In this document: in pieces, positions 35,694-43,934 of the stretch | Layout: every line of letters begins with the position of its first letter | Position numbering within the stretch: the stretch's first letter is position 1 | DNA from: Paenibacillus gorillae | GTDB lineage: Bacteria > Bacillota > Bacilli > Paenibacillales > Paenibacillaceae | DNA length: 60,873 nt | Direction: 5' to 3' | NCBI RefSeq assembly: GCF_000513275.1 | Contig: NZ_CBVJ010000078.1 | Location: 1 to 60,873, forward strand | Translations under genes and position numbers: made by a program | Notes under the pieces: model-generated | What the model was told of the DNA's origin: nothing | The model's input: only the letters and a program-made list of their open reading frames with translations | Database searches by the model: none

Positions 35694-35822
35694 ATGAAAA
35701 AACAATGGGAAGCTCCTGAGTTGGAAACGTTGGATGTGAAAATGACATTCGACGAGGGTGATTCTGATGCACAAGGCAAACATTGGCCTCCGAAAAGCGG
35801 AGGTTGGGGTTGGCCTTGGTAA
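35694..35822 (+). CDS. 42-aa RiPP precursor with paeninodin-type lasso leader
   Basis: Very strong Shine-Dalgarno (AAAGGAGGTGA, 35678-35688). The leader KKQWEAPELETLDVKMTF matches the Firmicute lasso-leader pattern aromatic-x2-P-x-L-x2-LDV-x2-T recognised by PqqD-like B1 proteins, with the conserved Thr18 at the penultimate leader position. The remaining 23 residues, beginning DEGDSDAQGKH and ending GGWGWPW, would be the core. The core starts with Asp and has no Asp/Glu at positions 7-9, so a standard lasso ring cannot form. It has no C-terminal Ser for the paeninodin-type kinase. It stands alone on the plus strand, convergent with its presumed maturation operon. Confidence 0.8.
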   Translation: MKKQWEAPELETLDVKMTFDEGDSDAQGKHWPPKSGGWGWPW

Positions 35823-35837
35823 TAAAAAGCTTAACAA

Positions 35838-35878
35838 TGAACCCTATTCCTCAGCAGAGGAACTGGGTTTATTTTTTT
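35838..35878 (+). terminator. Terminator of the precursor gene
   Basis: AACCC/GGGTT and TTCCTC/GAGGAA form a stem-loop followed by TTTATTTTTTT. Confidence 0.82.
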
Positions 35879-35888
35879 GCAGGCAAAT

Positions 35889-35926
35889 AAAAAAAGACAT
35901 TGAAGGCAATAAGCCTGCAATGCCAT
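35889..35926 (-). terminator. Terminator of the HprK-to-ABC-exporter operon
   Basis: Minus strand GGCATTGCAGG pairs with CCTTCAATGTC (one G-U and one mismatch) followed by T7. Directly after the ABC transporter stop; isolates it from the convergent precursor gene. Confidence 0.75.
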
Positions 35927-35930
35927 CCCC

Positions 35931-37724
35931 TTAAGACTGGCTCGCCAGCAGACGCTGGAAAACGCCACGGGGCTCGGAAGAAAGCTGAGCATACCCTCCC
36001 TGCTGTACGATCTCCCCATCCTCCAGCACGATGACCTGGTTAGCGTTGCGAATCGTCGACAGCCGGTGGGCAATGACGATAATCGTCATCTTACCTTTAA
36101 GCCGCTCAAGCGCCTCTTTAATCCGCAGCTCATTCTCATTGTCCAGTGCGCTTGTTGCTTCATCCAGCACCAGAATGGAAGGCTTGCGCAAAATCGCCCT
36201 TGCCAGCACGATACGCTGCCGCTCTCCGCCGGAGAGCTTTACCCCGCGGTCTCCCACAATCGTATCCAGCCCATGCGGCAAATTACGGACAAACTGGTCC
36301 GATGCCGAGAAGCGCAATGCTTCCCACATCTGCTCATCCGTCGCTTCCGGGACGACCAGCTTCAAATTATCGCGCAAGCTGCCATGAAACAAAAAAGGAT
36401 CCTGCGCGACATAGCCGATAGACTGCCTGAGCCCGTATAGGCGCTCATCTGTCAGTTCCTGTCCATCGATTAAAACCTTGCCGGAAATGGGCTTAATCAG
36501 TCCCATCAGCAGGTCGACCAGCGTACTTTTCCCCGCGCCTGACTTGCCGACGATTGCCGTCATTTGATTGGCGGGGATGGTAATATCGATATTTTTCAGA
36601 GCATAATGAGCTTCCGGGCCGCCTTCATAGCGATAATGAATTCCGTTGCAAGCGATGCTTTCCTCGACGCGAAGCGGCGCAATCTCCTCATCATCCAGCG
36701 ATTCATGCGCTTCCCTTGCCTCGTCACTTTCCCTCTGCAACGTTGTCAGTGATTCAAACGCCGACATTTCCGACACCAGACGTTCCAGACTGGACTGAAT
36801 CGAAATAAACCTTGGCCACAGCCTCGTAAAAATCAGAACGATGAGCAGCAGCTGCTCTGCAGCGACATGCAGAAACGTTATCGAGAAATAGACGAATACG
36901 GCGACCAGCAGCACGGACGTCATCCGGTATAGAAACTGCGAATTCGCGTACAGACGGTAAGCGCGCAAATAGTTGCTCTCGATCTTGCCCGCCAGTGTCT
37001 GAAACCACGAAATGTGGGAGCTTTCCAGCTGATTGCTCTTAATATCCTTCATCCCGCCGAAATGATCATTCAAACCGGCGAAATAGCTTTTAAATAACCG
37101 GGAGGACTCTTGTCCATATTGCGCCGATTTGCGAATGAATCTGCGGGAAACAAGCGAGAGTACAAGGCCGCTTGCAATGATGATGGCCGTCAGCTGAAAT
37201 GAAAGCCACATGGCAAATCCAATCTGAATAACGGTAAACGCCACGGAGGACATCAGCATCAGAAACAAATCTATCCCCCGGCTTACCCGGTTCAACTCCG
37301 TAGAAAGCATCTGGTTGAAATCCGAATTTCTCCGTTTCAGAAAAAATTCCCATTTCGCCCTCAACAGGGAGCGGTGCGTCTCGACCCGCAAACTCTTCAC
37401 GTATTTCTGTGATATTTTTTCAGAAAGAACCGTCTGATTCCGCTGCAGCAGCGCCTGTCCTCCAACGAGCAAAATGTAAGCAGCCAGCACCATAGGCAAA
37501 TTCAAGGGGATATTCATTCCTTCCAAAGCATCCATCGCCGAACCGACGAACGGCACCGCATCGGCATTCATATCGAAAGCGCCGATAATGCTAAGCAGCG
37601 GAATGATCAAAAAAATGCCGATGCCTTCCAGACAGCTGACCAGAAGCATGAGCGTCAGGTGCAGGAGCACCTTGCTGCCGGCTGCGGCATACAGCTTTTT
37701 CAATAGGATGAGAGTCGCCTTCAC
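35931..37724 (-). CDS. ABC transporter, fused membrane and ATP-binding domains (probable peptide exporter)
   Basis: 597-aa half-transporter. Six membrane helices occupy the N-terminal ~320 residues (LMLLVSCLEGIGIFLIIPLLSIIG and onward). The nucleotide-binding domain has Walker A VGKSGAGKSTLVDLL, ABC signature LSGGERQRIVLARAIL, Walker B ILVLDEATSALD and switch His IVIAHRLSTI. In lasso clusters the equivalent D protein exports the mature peptide and gives immunity. There is no N-terminal C39 peptidase, so leader removal falls to B2. GTG start behind AAGGAGG; last gene of the operon. Similar architecture also occurs in polysaccharide exporters. Confidence 0.88.
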   Translation of the reverse strand: MKATLILLKKLYAAAGSKVLLHLTLMLLVSCLEGIGIFLIIPLLSIIGAFDMNADAVPFVGSAMDALEGMNIPLNLPMVLAAYILLVGGQALLQRNQTVLSEKISQKYVKSLRVETHRSLLRAKWEFFLKRRNSDFNQMLSTELNRVSRGIDLFLMLMSSVAFTVIQIGFAMWLSFQLTAIIIASGLVLSLVSRRFIRKSAQYGQESSRLFKSYFAGLNDHFGGMKDIKSNQLESSHISWFQTLAGKIESNYLRAYRLYANSQFLYRMTSVLLVAVFVYFSITFLHVAAEQLLLIVLIFTRLWPRFISIQSSLERLVSEMSAFESLTTLQRESDEAREAHESLDDEEIAPLRVEESIACNGIHYRYEGGPEAHYALKNIDITIPANQMTAIVGKSGAGKSTLVDLLMGLIKPISGKVLIDGQELTDERLYGLRQSIGYVAQDPFLFHGSLRDNLKLVVPEATDEQMWEALRFSASDQFVRNLPHGLDTIVGDRGVKLSGGERQRIVLARAILRKPSILVLDEATSALDNENELRIKEALERLKGKMTIIVIAHRLSTIRNANQVIVLEDGEIVQQGGYAQLSSEPRGVFQRLLASQS

Positions 37725-37739
37725 GTTGGAAAAGCCTCC

Positions 37740-38924
37740 TTAAATGGACTGCCGCTTCATTTGTCTCCATATCCAGAGAAACGGACGCAGCGGAAAATAG
37801 AGAAAATGAAGCGCCTTGGGCAGCGGCAGAACCTCTGCATCCCAGGAGCTTGGATAAATCTTGTTCAGCAGATACAGCCCCTTCTGACTGAACGGCATCG
37901 TAGCCAGCATGTAGCGATTGTAATGAATCGCGATATCGCGCTTCTCCGGCTTAGGATGCAGGATCGCCCGCTCCCGCATGAAAATCAATACGTAAGTCGC
38001 AAGCTTATCCGCTTTGTTAGAGGCAGACAATGGAGCTAGAGCATCCGGCAGCTTCGTCCCAAGCAAACTCTGCGCAAGCACGAAAGCAAGGCCAATCAGA
38101 TCGCGGCCGCGATAGATCTGCAGCAGCTGCTGTATCATATCCCCTCCCAGCGGTCTGCCGATGATGCGATCGATATCAAGCAGCCAGCGCAAGCAGGACC
38201 AGCCATGTCTCGTTCCATGAAGCACAAGATACAGGAACAAATCCTCATTGCCCAGCGATTGTACCGAAGGATGCAGGGAGCTGGCTTGCCTTCTGGCCCA
38301 TAATTGCTCGAAATCCGGCTCCTGTATCGTATCGGGATTTAGCCGCCAATGCAGCTCGATTTCAATCCCTTTCTCATAATGAAAATAGGAGAGATGATGG
38401 GTTTTACGCTCGGTATTATTAAGCAGAAGCGGTGTATCCTCGCTGAGGCGGTAGCCCTCTTCCATCAGCAGCTTTTCCGTGTGCTTGATGTCGGCCTTAG
38501 GGACAAGTATGTCGAGATCCTTCGACGTCCTGCCCGATATATCCCCGTATAAAAGAGCGGCCAGCACCGGGCCCTTGAGCAGCAGCGAACGTATGCCCCG
38601 GCCCTCCAGAAGCTGTACGATACGCTCCATTTCTCCGCGCAGATGAAGCATTTCATATGTATTTTTCATAAAATATTGGCTCATCTTCTGCATAATAGCC
38701 GGCGGTACGAACTGCCGCTCGTCATTCAGCCGCTTGAGCAGAGGATACACGACCGGGTTAACGTGATGATAGCCGACATAGGATAAAAACTCATTCCAGT
38801 CTAATTGCTGCGACTGCTCCCATGCCTCTTCAAAGGTAACGGTTCTGCCGCTTCGCAGCAGCAACAGCAGCATATTAAATTCCTTCGAAAAGAAACGCTT
38901 GTCGAGCGCGTTCAGGCTGCTCAT
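37740..38924 (-). CDS. Nucleotidyltransferase-family protein (NTP_transf_5 type)
   Basis: 394 aa. The polymerase-beta-like nucleotidyltransferase core has LKGPVLAALLYGD and the metal-binding SKDLDILVPKADI, then HHLSYFHYEKGIEIELHWRLN. This is the uncharacterised nucleotidyltransferase family common in lasso and polysaccharide clusters. In pseudomycoidin-type lasso clusters the equivalent protein is reported to modify the phosphorylated peptide further; applying that here is inference. ATG overlaps the B2 stop (ATGA), so it is tightly coupled. Confidence 0.85.
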   Translation of the reverse strand: MSSLNALDKRFFSKEFNMLLLLLRSGRTVTFEEAWEQSQQLDWNEFLSYVGYHHVNPVVYPLLKRLNDERQFVPPAIMQKMSQYFMKNTYEMLHLRGEMERIVQLLEGRGIRSLLLKGPVLAALLYGDISGRTSKDLDILVPKADIKHTEKLLMEEGYRLSEDTPLLLNNTERKTHHLSYFHYEKGIEIELHWRLNPDTIQEPDFEQLWARRQASSLHPSVQSLGNEDLFLYLVLHGTRHGWSCLRWLLDIDRIIGRPLGGDMIQQLLQIYRGRDLIGLAFVLAQSLLGTKLPDALAPLSASNKADKLATYVLIFMRERAILHPKPEKRDIAIHYNRYMLATMPFSQKGLYLLNKIYPSSWDAEVLPLPKALHFLYFPLRPFLWIWRQMKRQSI

Positions 38925-39391
38925 CCCATTCTCTCCCCTTTAAACACGGTCGCATCGTTGGCGAACATGGCTACGACCGTATATTGATTCATAATTTCCG
39001 CACCTGTTGCATAAAAGGCTCCCGCTCTAAGCCATGCATGTGCGGTCATTTTGCCGCTGCCATCCTTTTTCGTCCCCAGGTAGAGCGTGCTTTCGATGCC
39101 CCGTTTCTCCAGCATTTTCATGCCGGCAATCGCCATCACCATGCATTTGCTCTCCCAGAGCGTGTACTTGCTCATAATGCGCAGCGTCCGAGAGATCATT
39201 CGGGCTGCCTCCTCATGGTCAGGGGAAGAGACGTAAGCCGTCTCTTCCATCGCCACGCCAAGAGAAGGGGCTACCTTGGAGAACGGCATCGCTTTCACAA
39301 TCCGGGCCCAGCCCAGGTACCAGTAGGCTTCCAGCAGCAGCAGCTTCGTCCGGCGGTCGGACGCCAGCCATTTTCTGACCCTGCCAGCCAT
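38921..39391 (-). CDS. Lasso-type B2 leader peptidase (transglutaminase-like)
   Basis: 156 aa of the lasso peptide biosynthesis B2 family (transglutaminase-like Cys protease that removes the leader). The catalytic Cys is in LWESKCMVMAIAGMKML, His in TAHAWLRAG, and the downstream TGAEIMNQYT fits the family. STLYLGTKK sits between them as usual. Begins 1 bp after the B1 stop. It is the only protease visible in the cluster. Confidence 0.9.
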   Translation of the reverse strand: MAGRVRKWLASDRRTKLLLLEAYWYLGWARIVKAMPFSKVAPSLGVAMEETAYVSSPDHEEAARMISRTLRIMSKYTLWESKCMVMAIAGMKMLEKRGIESTLYLGTKKDGSGKMTAHAWLRAGAFYATGAEIMNQYTVVAMFANDATVFKGERMG

Positions 39392-39392
39392 G

Positions 39393-39695
39393 TTAAGCTT
39401 CGTCGGAACGCGTCTGAATGAGTCCTTGCTCTGTCAGCTGGGACAGGAAGGAAGTGACTTGACGCTCGCATACTTCGCGATCGATCTCGTACTCCGAGCA
39501 TAACGAGTCGACCAGTCCCTCCAGACTAGAAGGCTCCGACAGAAGCTCCCATATCCGCCCGCCCGTCTGGCCCAAATTGTAATACTTTCCAGTCGCGACG
39601 TTCATCATCACCTTATCGCCGCCCATATCGCTTACGAGAAAGCCCTCCGCACGCATGACGGTCTGCCCTGCAAAAACACCGGATGGAGTTGTCAT
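39393..39695 (-). CDS. PqqD-family RiPP recognition element (lasso B1 type)
   Basis: 100-aa PqqD-like protein. The winged-helix core is recognisable from LVSDMGGDKVMMNVATGKYYNLGQTGGRIWELLSEP, where VMMN and YYNLGQTGGRIWELL are characteristic, with a C-terminal helix-turn region (LCSEYEIDREVCERQVTSFLSQL). These domains bind the precursor leader and hand it to the B2 protease. ATG overlaps the kinase stop (ATGA). Confidence 0.9.
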   Translation of the reverse strand: MTTPSGVFAGQTVMRAEGFLVSDMGGDKVMMNVATGKYYNLGQTGGRIWELLSEPSSLEGLVDSLCSEYEIDREVCERQVTSFLSQLTEQGLIQTRSDEA

Positions 39696-40630
39696 TTCAC
39701 CATTTCTCCTTTCATCGCTAGATTTAAAACTTCATGCACAAGCAAATCCGCCGTAAAGCCGTGTTTCGGGCGCTTCAACTGATAGCAATCCACCTGCGAT
39801 GCGATAGCTGCAGACATCTGGAAATGCCATTGTCTTAAATCAAGCTTCGTCAGCACCTCACCGCTATAAGTGTGCCTATAGAGCAGCTGCATGCGCTCCA
39901 GCTTCGATAGCGGCTTCAACTCAACAGCTCCGCTGTCCGCTGACACCTCCAATTCGAATATCGCGGCCAACGGCAACGACTCCTGATGAAACCCGTCTGC
40001 TACCGGTATGGCATACTTGTCGTAATCATCTGCGATGGCATTAAATTGCTCTGAGTTCATTTGAAAAAAGTCGAGACTTTCCTGCCACAGCTTCTGCTGC
40101 GGAAATCCCGGATGCGCAACAAAGCCATTGCCACCCGCTCCAAGCGTAACCGGAACGATATCATCGCTTAACAGCTTGTAGCCCTGACGTAAAAAGGCTG
40201 CCGCCAAGGTTGATTTGCCTGCACCGCACTCCCCGACGAAGGCATACGCCCTTCCTTCCATGACAACGGCGCTGCCATGGAGCGGAATGGCTCCGCGTTG
40301 AAATAAGGCCACCGCGAATCCGATTCCCAGCAAATAAATCCGATAATCACGGGGATCGGCGCCTTCCGCCGGCATCATCTGAATCCGGCTGCCGTTCGTT
40401 ATCCGGTAGGTCGCTGCGTTTTCCAAGCCGAGCACCATCTCGTTCTCCTTAACCGCGAAGGGCCGATTCGGGTCCAATTCATTGCGGATGGCCGTCAAGT
40501 CAGCCTGTTCCACGACGAGATCCGGCTCAAATCCCGGCTCATCCACGCTCAGCAATTCGGGCAGCTCGAAATCGCTTGCGATTCGGAGGCCGAATGCCCG
40601 ATACTGCCTAACCGTACGATCATGCATCAT
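39692..40630 (-). CDS. HprK-like kinase (paeninodin/pseudomycoidin PadeK/PsmK-type)
   Basis: 312 aa. The P-loop domain resembles HPr kinase C-terminal halves: IPLHGSAVVMEG, Walker A FVGECGAGKSTLAAAFL, LLSDDIVPV and an HPGFPQQKLW segment. The N-terminal ~120 residues are not HprK-like. Lasso-associated members phosphorylate the precursor C-terminal Ser; here the precursor ends in Trp, so the target may be an internal Ser or something else. I start at the ATG at 40630 (MMHDRTVRQY), behind AAGGGGG, because frame extension further upstream runs into the promoter. First gene of the maturation operon. Confidence 0.85.
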   Translation of the reverse strand: MMHDRTVRQYRAFGLRIASDFELPELLSVDEPGFEPDLVVEQADLTAIRNELDPNRPFAVKENEMVLGLENAATYRITNGSRIQMMPAEGADPRDYRIYLLGIGFAVALFQRGAIPLHGSAVVMEGRAYAFVGECGAGKSTLAAAFLRQGYKLLSDDIVPVTLGAGGNGFVAHPGFPQQKLWQESLDFFQMNSEQFNAIADDYDKYAIPVADGFHQESLPLAAIFELEVSADSGAVELKPLSKLERMQLLYRHTYSGEVLTKLDLRQWHFQMSAAIASQVDCYQLKRPKHGFTADLLVHEVLNLAMKGEMVK

Positions 40631-40652
40631 ATGAGCAATTGCCCCCTTAAAT

Positions 40653-40699
40653 GATACTAATTGTAGCAATTATAGCATATAAAGTTAACGATTTGTATC
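40653..40699 (-). promoter_or_regulatory. HprK-operon promoter with two GATAC-type operators
   Basis: Minus strand: GATACAAATCGTTAAC (40684-40699), extended -10 TGCTATAAT (TATAAT at 40669-40674) and then GCTACAATTAGTATC (40653-40667). The first block overlaps the end of the upstream glycosyltransferase gene. Strikingly like the precursor promoter at 35604-35632. Confidence 0.7.
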
Positions 40700-41803
40700 T
40701 TTTTTTCTCTCTTTTATTGTAAAATCTACAAATTGGAGCAATTTCTCCTTAAATAGCCGCTCATTGAATTTTTCCGCATGCTCCCGGATCGCACCGGCAT
40801 TCCAGATATGATTGTCAAAGCTATCCAGCGCCTCGGCGAATGACTCTGCCGTCTGTGTATTAAAGTACATCCCGTTAAGCCCCGGAACAATCGTATCCAG
40901 AGCGCCGCCTCCGCGATAAGCGATGACCGGACGACCGCAGGCGTTGGCCTCCAGCGGCGTAATGCCGAAATCCTCAAGTCCAGGAAACAACAGCGCTTTG
41001 CATCGCTGCATATGGGAGACGACCTCGGTGTCGCCGATTCGGCCCAGAAAGGAAACCGTTGGCCCTGCTAATTGCTCCAGCCGCTCCCGGTCGTCTCCAT
41101 CTCCGATAATGAGCAACTTCCTATTCAGCCTCGTGCAGGCCTCCACCGCTAGATCAAGCCGCTTGTAGGAAGCAAGGCGCGAGACGATGAGATAGTAATC
41201 ATCCGGCTGTTCATCAGCAACGGAGAAGCGGCTTATATCGACTGGAGGAAATACAACATCGGCATCAAGTCCGTAATATTGCTTAATTCGGCCCTTAACG
41301 ACATTCGAGTTCGCAATCACTCTGTCCACCCGCTTGGAATTCGCCTTATCCCATGCGCGAAGCGGCAGGGTGAAAGCTCTCGCTATCGCCTTCAAAGGCT
41401 TTGGCAGCCGGGTATGATCCATATAGCTGTCGAAATCCCAGGCGAATCGCATCGGCGCATGGCAATAGCAGACATGCACGCTCCCCTTCGATTTGCGCAC
41501 TCCTTTGGCATAGGCGCTGCTGGAGCTGACGATAATATCGTAGTTTTTAACATTCATCGATCTGACTGCGAGCGGATAAAGCCAGAAGTAGAGCTTGAAG
41601 CTGCTCGTTATTCGCGGAATCCGCTGCATCCATGTCGTAATGATCGATGCTGATCGAAGCTCCGGAAGCAGCTTATCCTGATCAACGATCGTCGTATAGA
41701 TCGGCGCCTCGGGAAACATTTTGTGCAGCACGCCTACAACCCGCTCCGCTCCGCCCATTTGATTCAAATAATCATGGACAATCGCTACTCTGGGACTATT
41801 CAT
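40685..41803 (-). CDS. Family 4 glycosyltransferase (WbaZ-like)
   Basis: 372-aa GT-B enzyme using a nucleotide sugar to extend a lipid-linked oligosaccharide on the cytoplasmic face. N-terminal VAIVHDYLNQMGGAERVV, mid-domain HAPMRFAWDFDSYM and the GT4 signature EDFGITPLEANACGRPVIAYRGGGALDTI (E-x7-E motif) are clear. The group includes O-antigen mannosyltransferases, which fits the ManC gene upstream (inference). Overlaps the preceding glycosyltransferase by 4 bp; last gene of that operon. Confidence 0.9.
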   Translation of the reverse strand: MNSPRVAIVHDYLNQMGGAERVVGVLHKMFPEAPIYTTIVDQDKLLPELRSASIITTWMQRIPRITSSFKLYFWLYPLAVRSMNVKNYDIIVSSSSAYAKGVRKSKGSVHVCYCHAPMRFAWDFDSYMDHTRLPKPLKAIARAFTLPLRAWDKANSKRVDRVIANSNVVKGRIKQYYGLDADVVFPPVDISRFSVADEQPDDYYLIVSRLASYKRLDLAVEACTRLNRKLLIIGDGDDRERLEQLAGPTVSFLGRIGDTEVVSHMQRCKALLFPGLEDFGITPLEANACGRPVIAYRGGGALDTIVPGLNGMYFNTQTAESFAEALDSFDNHIWNAGAIREHAEKFNERLFKEKLLQFVDFTIKERKKDTNR

Positions 41804-43008
41804 TTGGCAATCCCCCTTGCTCGTTCAACCGGCTTCGCATTCACACCTGTCCTCTGGTGTGTTCCGGCAATGCCCGCATAGACACGCTCCAGCTTTTCAG
41901 CGGCTCCTTCAATTGAAAAGAAATCTTCGATCCGCTGGCGGCCGTGTATACTGAGCGATGTCCGCAGCTTGCGATCATCCAGTACGCTCCCAATGCTGGC
42001 GGCGAGTGCCTCTACATCCTTCGCCGGATACAGCAAACCGCTTACGCCATGTTTAATAATGTCCGATACGCCGCCGCCGTCAGTCGCAACGACTGGCGTC
42101 CCCTTCGCCATCGCTTCGATAATGACCCGCCCAAAGGGCTCATTCTCCGAGCACAGCAGCAGCATATCAGCAGCATTGCAAATCTCATCGATATCTTCGC
42201 GAAAGCCGGTAAATCGTACGCGGTCTTCCATATGTAAAATAGAAACAAGCAGCTTGAGCTGTTCCAAATAAATCTCGTTCTCCATGCGGAATTTCGGCTC
42301 TCCCACGATCCATAAATAGAGATCGCGTTCCTCCTGCAGCAGAGCATTTAGCGCATGAATTGCATCCTCCTGCCGCTTCCATGGCGTAATCTGTCCGACA
42401 ATGACGAGCACGCTGCTTTCCATTGGCGTCTGTAGTTCGCCTCTAATCTCCTTCTTGCTGTACCTTCTGGCAAGCTCATCCTGATCTCTCAGTATTGCGC
42501 CGTTATGAACAAGATGAAGACGGTTCTCCAGCGTCCTTGATTTCATCCCCTCCAGCACAGGCTGCGAGATCGCAATAAGCGCCTGTGTTGTACCGGCCGC
42601 AAGCGTCCGGATCAGCCGGCCGATGATTCCTCTTGGCGGCATATCGTGGAGATGCCAAGCGAGCGGAATCTGGTGGTACCAGCGGAACATCGACGCCATA
42701 ATGCCGGCACGAACCGAGTTGGCATGAATCGCGTCCGGCTTCGCTGTTTTGACCATAGAGGCAAATCTCCAGCCTGCAAGCGCCATACCGGCAGCTCCTT
42801 TAAGCAGGCGAATTGGATTCATCGATAGTTTCGCGCTATAGCCCGGCAACGCAATCGTCTCCATCCCTTGGCTTCTAGCCCGCTCCAGCAGCTCACCTTC
42901 CGGCGCGTACAGAACAAAGGAAGTCTGCGGCATATAGGCTGCGGTCAGCAGCAAATTAATTTCTGCGCCGCTCACTTCGCTCGTGTGATTATACAGAGCG
43001 ATTCTCAT
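41800..43008 (-). CDS. Family 4 glycosyltransferase
   Basis: 402-aa GT-B glycosyltransferase. The N-terminal domain begins MRIALYNHTSEVSGAE; DAIHANSVRAG and PLAWHLHDMPP follow. The donor domain has GQITPWKRQEDAIHAL and SENEPFGRVIIEAMAKGTPVVATDGGGVSDI with both motif glutamates. Donor sugar not determinable. The ATG overlaps nothing upstream; 35 bp separate it from the GT2 gene. Confidence 0.9.
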   Translation of the reverse strand: MRIALYNHTSEVSGAEINLLLTAAYMPQTSFVLYAPEGELLERARSQGMETIALPGYSAKLSMNPIRLLKGAAGMALAGWRFASMVKTAKPDAIHANSVRAGIMASMFRWYHQIPLAWHLHDMPPRGIIGRLIRTLAAGTTQALIAISQPVLEGMKSRTLENRLHLVHNGAILRDQDELARRYSKKEIRGELQTPMESSVLVIVGQITPWKRQEDAIHALNALLQEERDLYLWIVGEPKFRMENEIYLEQLKLLVSILHMEDRVRFTGFREDIDEICNAADMLLLCSENEPFGRVIIEAMAKGTPVVATDGGGVSDIIKHGVSGLLYPAKDVEALAASIGSVLDDRKLRTSLSIHGRQRIEDFFSIEGAAEKLERVYAGIAGTHQRTGVNAKPVERARGIAK

Positions 43009-43043
43009 CGGTATCGCGTCCTTTCTTCCTTTTACACAAGGAA

Positions 43044-43910
43044 CTAACGTCCGGCTTCCGTTTGCCGGTAATTCCGAATATAAGTCAAAGAGGTTTCCAT
43101 CGTTTTTCTTGCATCCTTAAGTCCCGGAAGCCCCTTATGCTTCAAATCGCTGAGCAGCAAGTGACAGCAAGCCAACGAAAAAAAGATCCAGCCTTTAACG
43201 GGCAGCTTCTCCGTGTACGTATAACGTTTGTAAGTGACGTAAAATCTGGAAGCTTCTATAACCGGTTTATAATAATCGCGGTTGACCGGGGAACTGTTAT
43301 GGGTAATAAAAGCTTGCTCGCACAAAATAATTTCATAGCCGCTTTTTACAGCTCTTGTCGAAATATCGACCTCGTCATACCCGTACACCAATTGCTCATC
43401 GAAGCGGACCATCTGAAACAATCCCCGAGGAAAAATCGCGCTCCCTATTACTAACGTATTCAGCCCCTCCGAACGGTTGTACAGCTTGGTCTGATATCCG
43501 AGAAATGATTGGTCCTTCGGATACACTTTGTCGTTGTTACGGCCATATTCAATTCCAGTCAGAATCGCCTTATCTCTGCGAGCCGCTTCCACTTGGTTCA
43601 ATCGCCTGTTCAGCCGCTCAATACATTCCGTTCCCAGTTCCATGTCGTCATCCATAAACAAGAGATGCGTTCCTGCGGCCCGCTGCAGCACATGATTACG
43701 GTTCGGACCTAGTCCCTTTCTCGGGCCTTCGATAAACACCGTCTGCGGAAATTTCGATGCAACCAAATCCCTTGTACGAAGATCGGTACTGTCATCGGAT
43801 ACGATGACTTCAAATGCCGGTATCGTGGACTGCTCGATCGAGATGAGTGCCTTCTCCAAGTCCTCGGGACGATTTCTCGTACAGATACAAATACTGAGTT
43901 GAATACTCAT
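43044..43910 (-). CDS. Family 2 glycosyltransferase
   Basis: 288-aa GT-A enzyme. The nucleotide-binding start is LSICICTRNRPEDLEKAL, SDDSTD follows, and the metal-binding DxD equivalent is LLFMDDDMEL. The acceptor region includes YGYDEVDISTRAVKSGYEI. A hydrophobic segment near the C-terminus (WIFFSLACCHLLLSDL) may touch the membrane. In the seven-gene glycosyltransferase run. Confidence 0.88.
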   Translation of the reverse strand: MSIQLSICICTRNRPEDLEKALISIEQSTIPAFEVIVSDDSTDLRTRDLVASKFPQTVFIEGPRKGLGPNRNHVLQRAAGTHLLFMDDDMELGTECIERLNRRLNQVEAARRDKAILTGIEYGRNNDKVYPKDQSFLGYQTKLYNRSEGLNTLVIGSAIFPRGLFQMVRFDEQLVYGYDEVDISTRAVKSGYEIILCEQAFITHNSSPVNRDYYKPVIEASRFYVTYKRYTYTEKLPVKGWIFFSLACCHLLLSDLKHKGLPGLKDARKTMETSLTYIRNYRQTEAGR

Positions 43911-43934
43911 GGCCTGCTACCTCCCATTAACCCG

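Noticed and set aside
35694..35822. Calling the peptide a genuine lasso peptide
   Set aside because: Leader fits, but the cyclase gene and the ring-forming acid are both absent.
39692..40630. Calling the HprK-like gene the catabolite-repression HPr kinase hprK
   Set aside because: Only the P-loop half is similar; context and N-terminus match the RiPP-associated kinase group.
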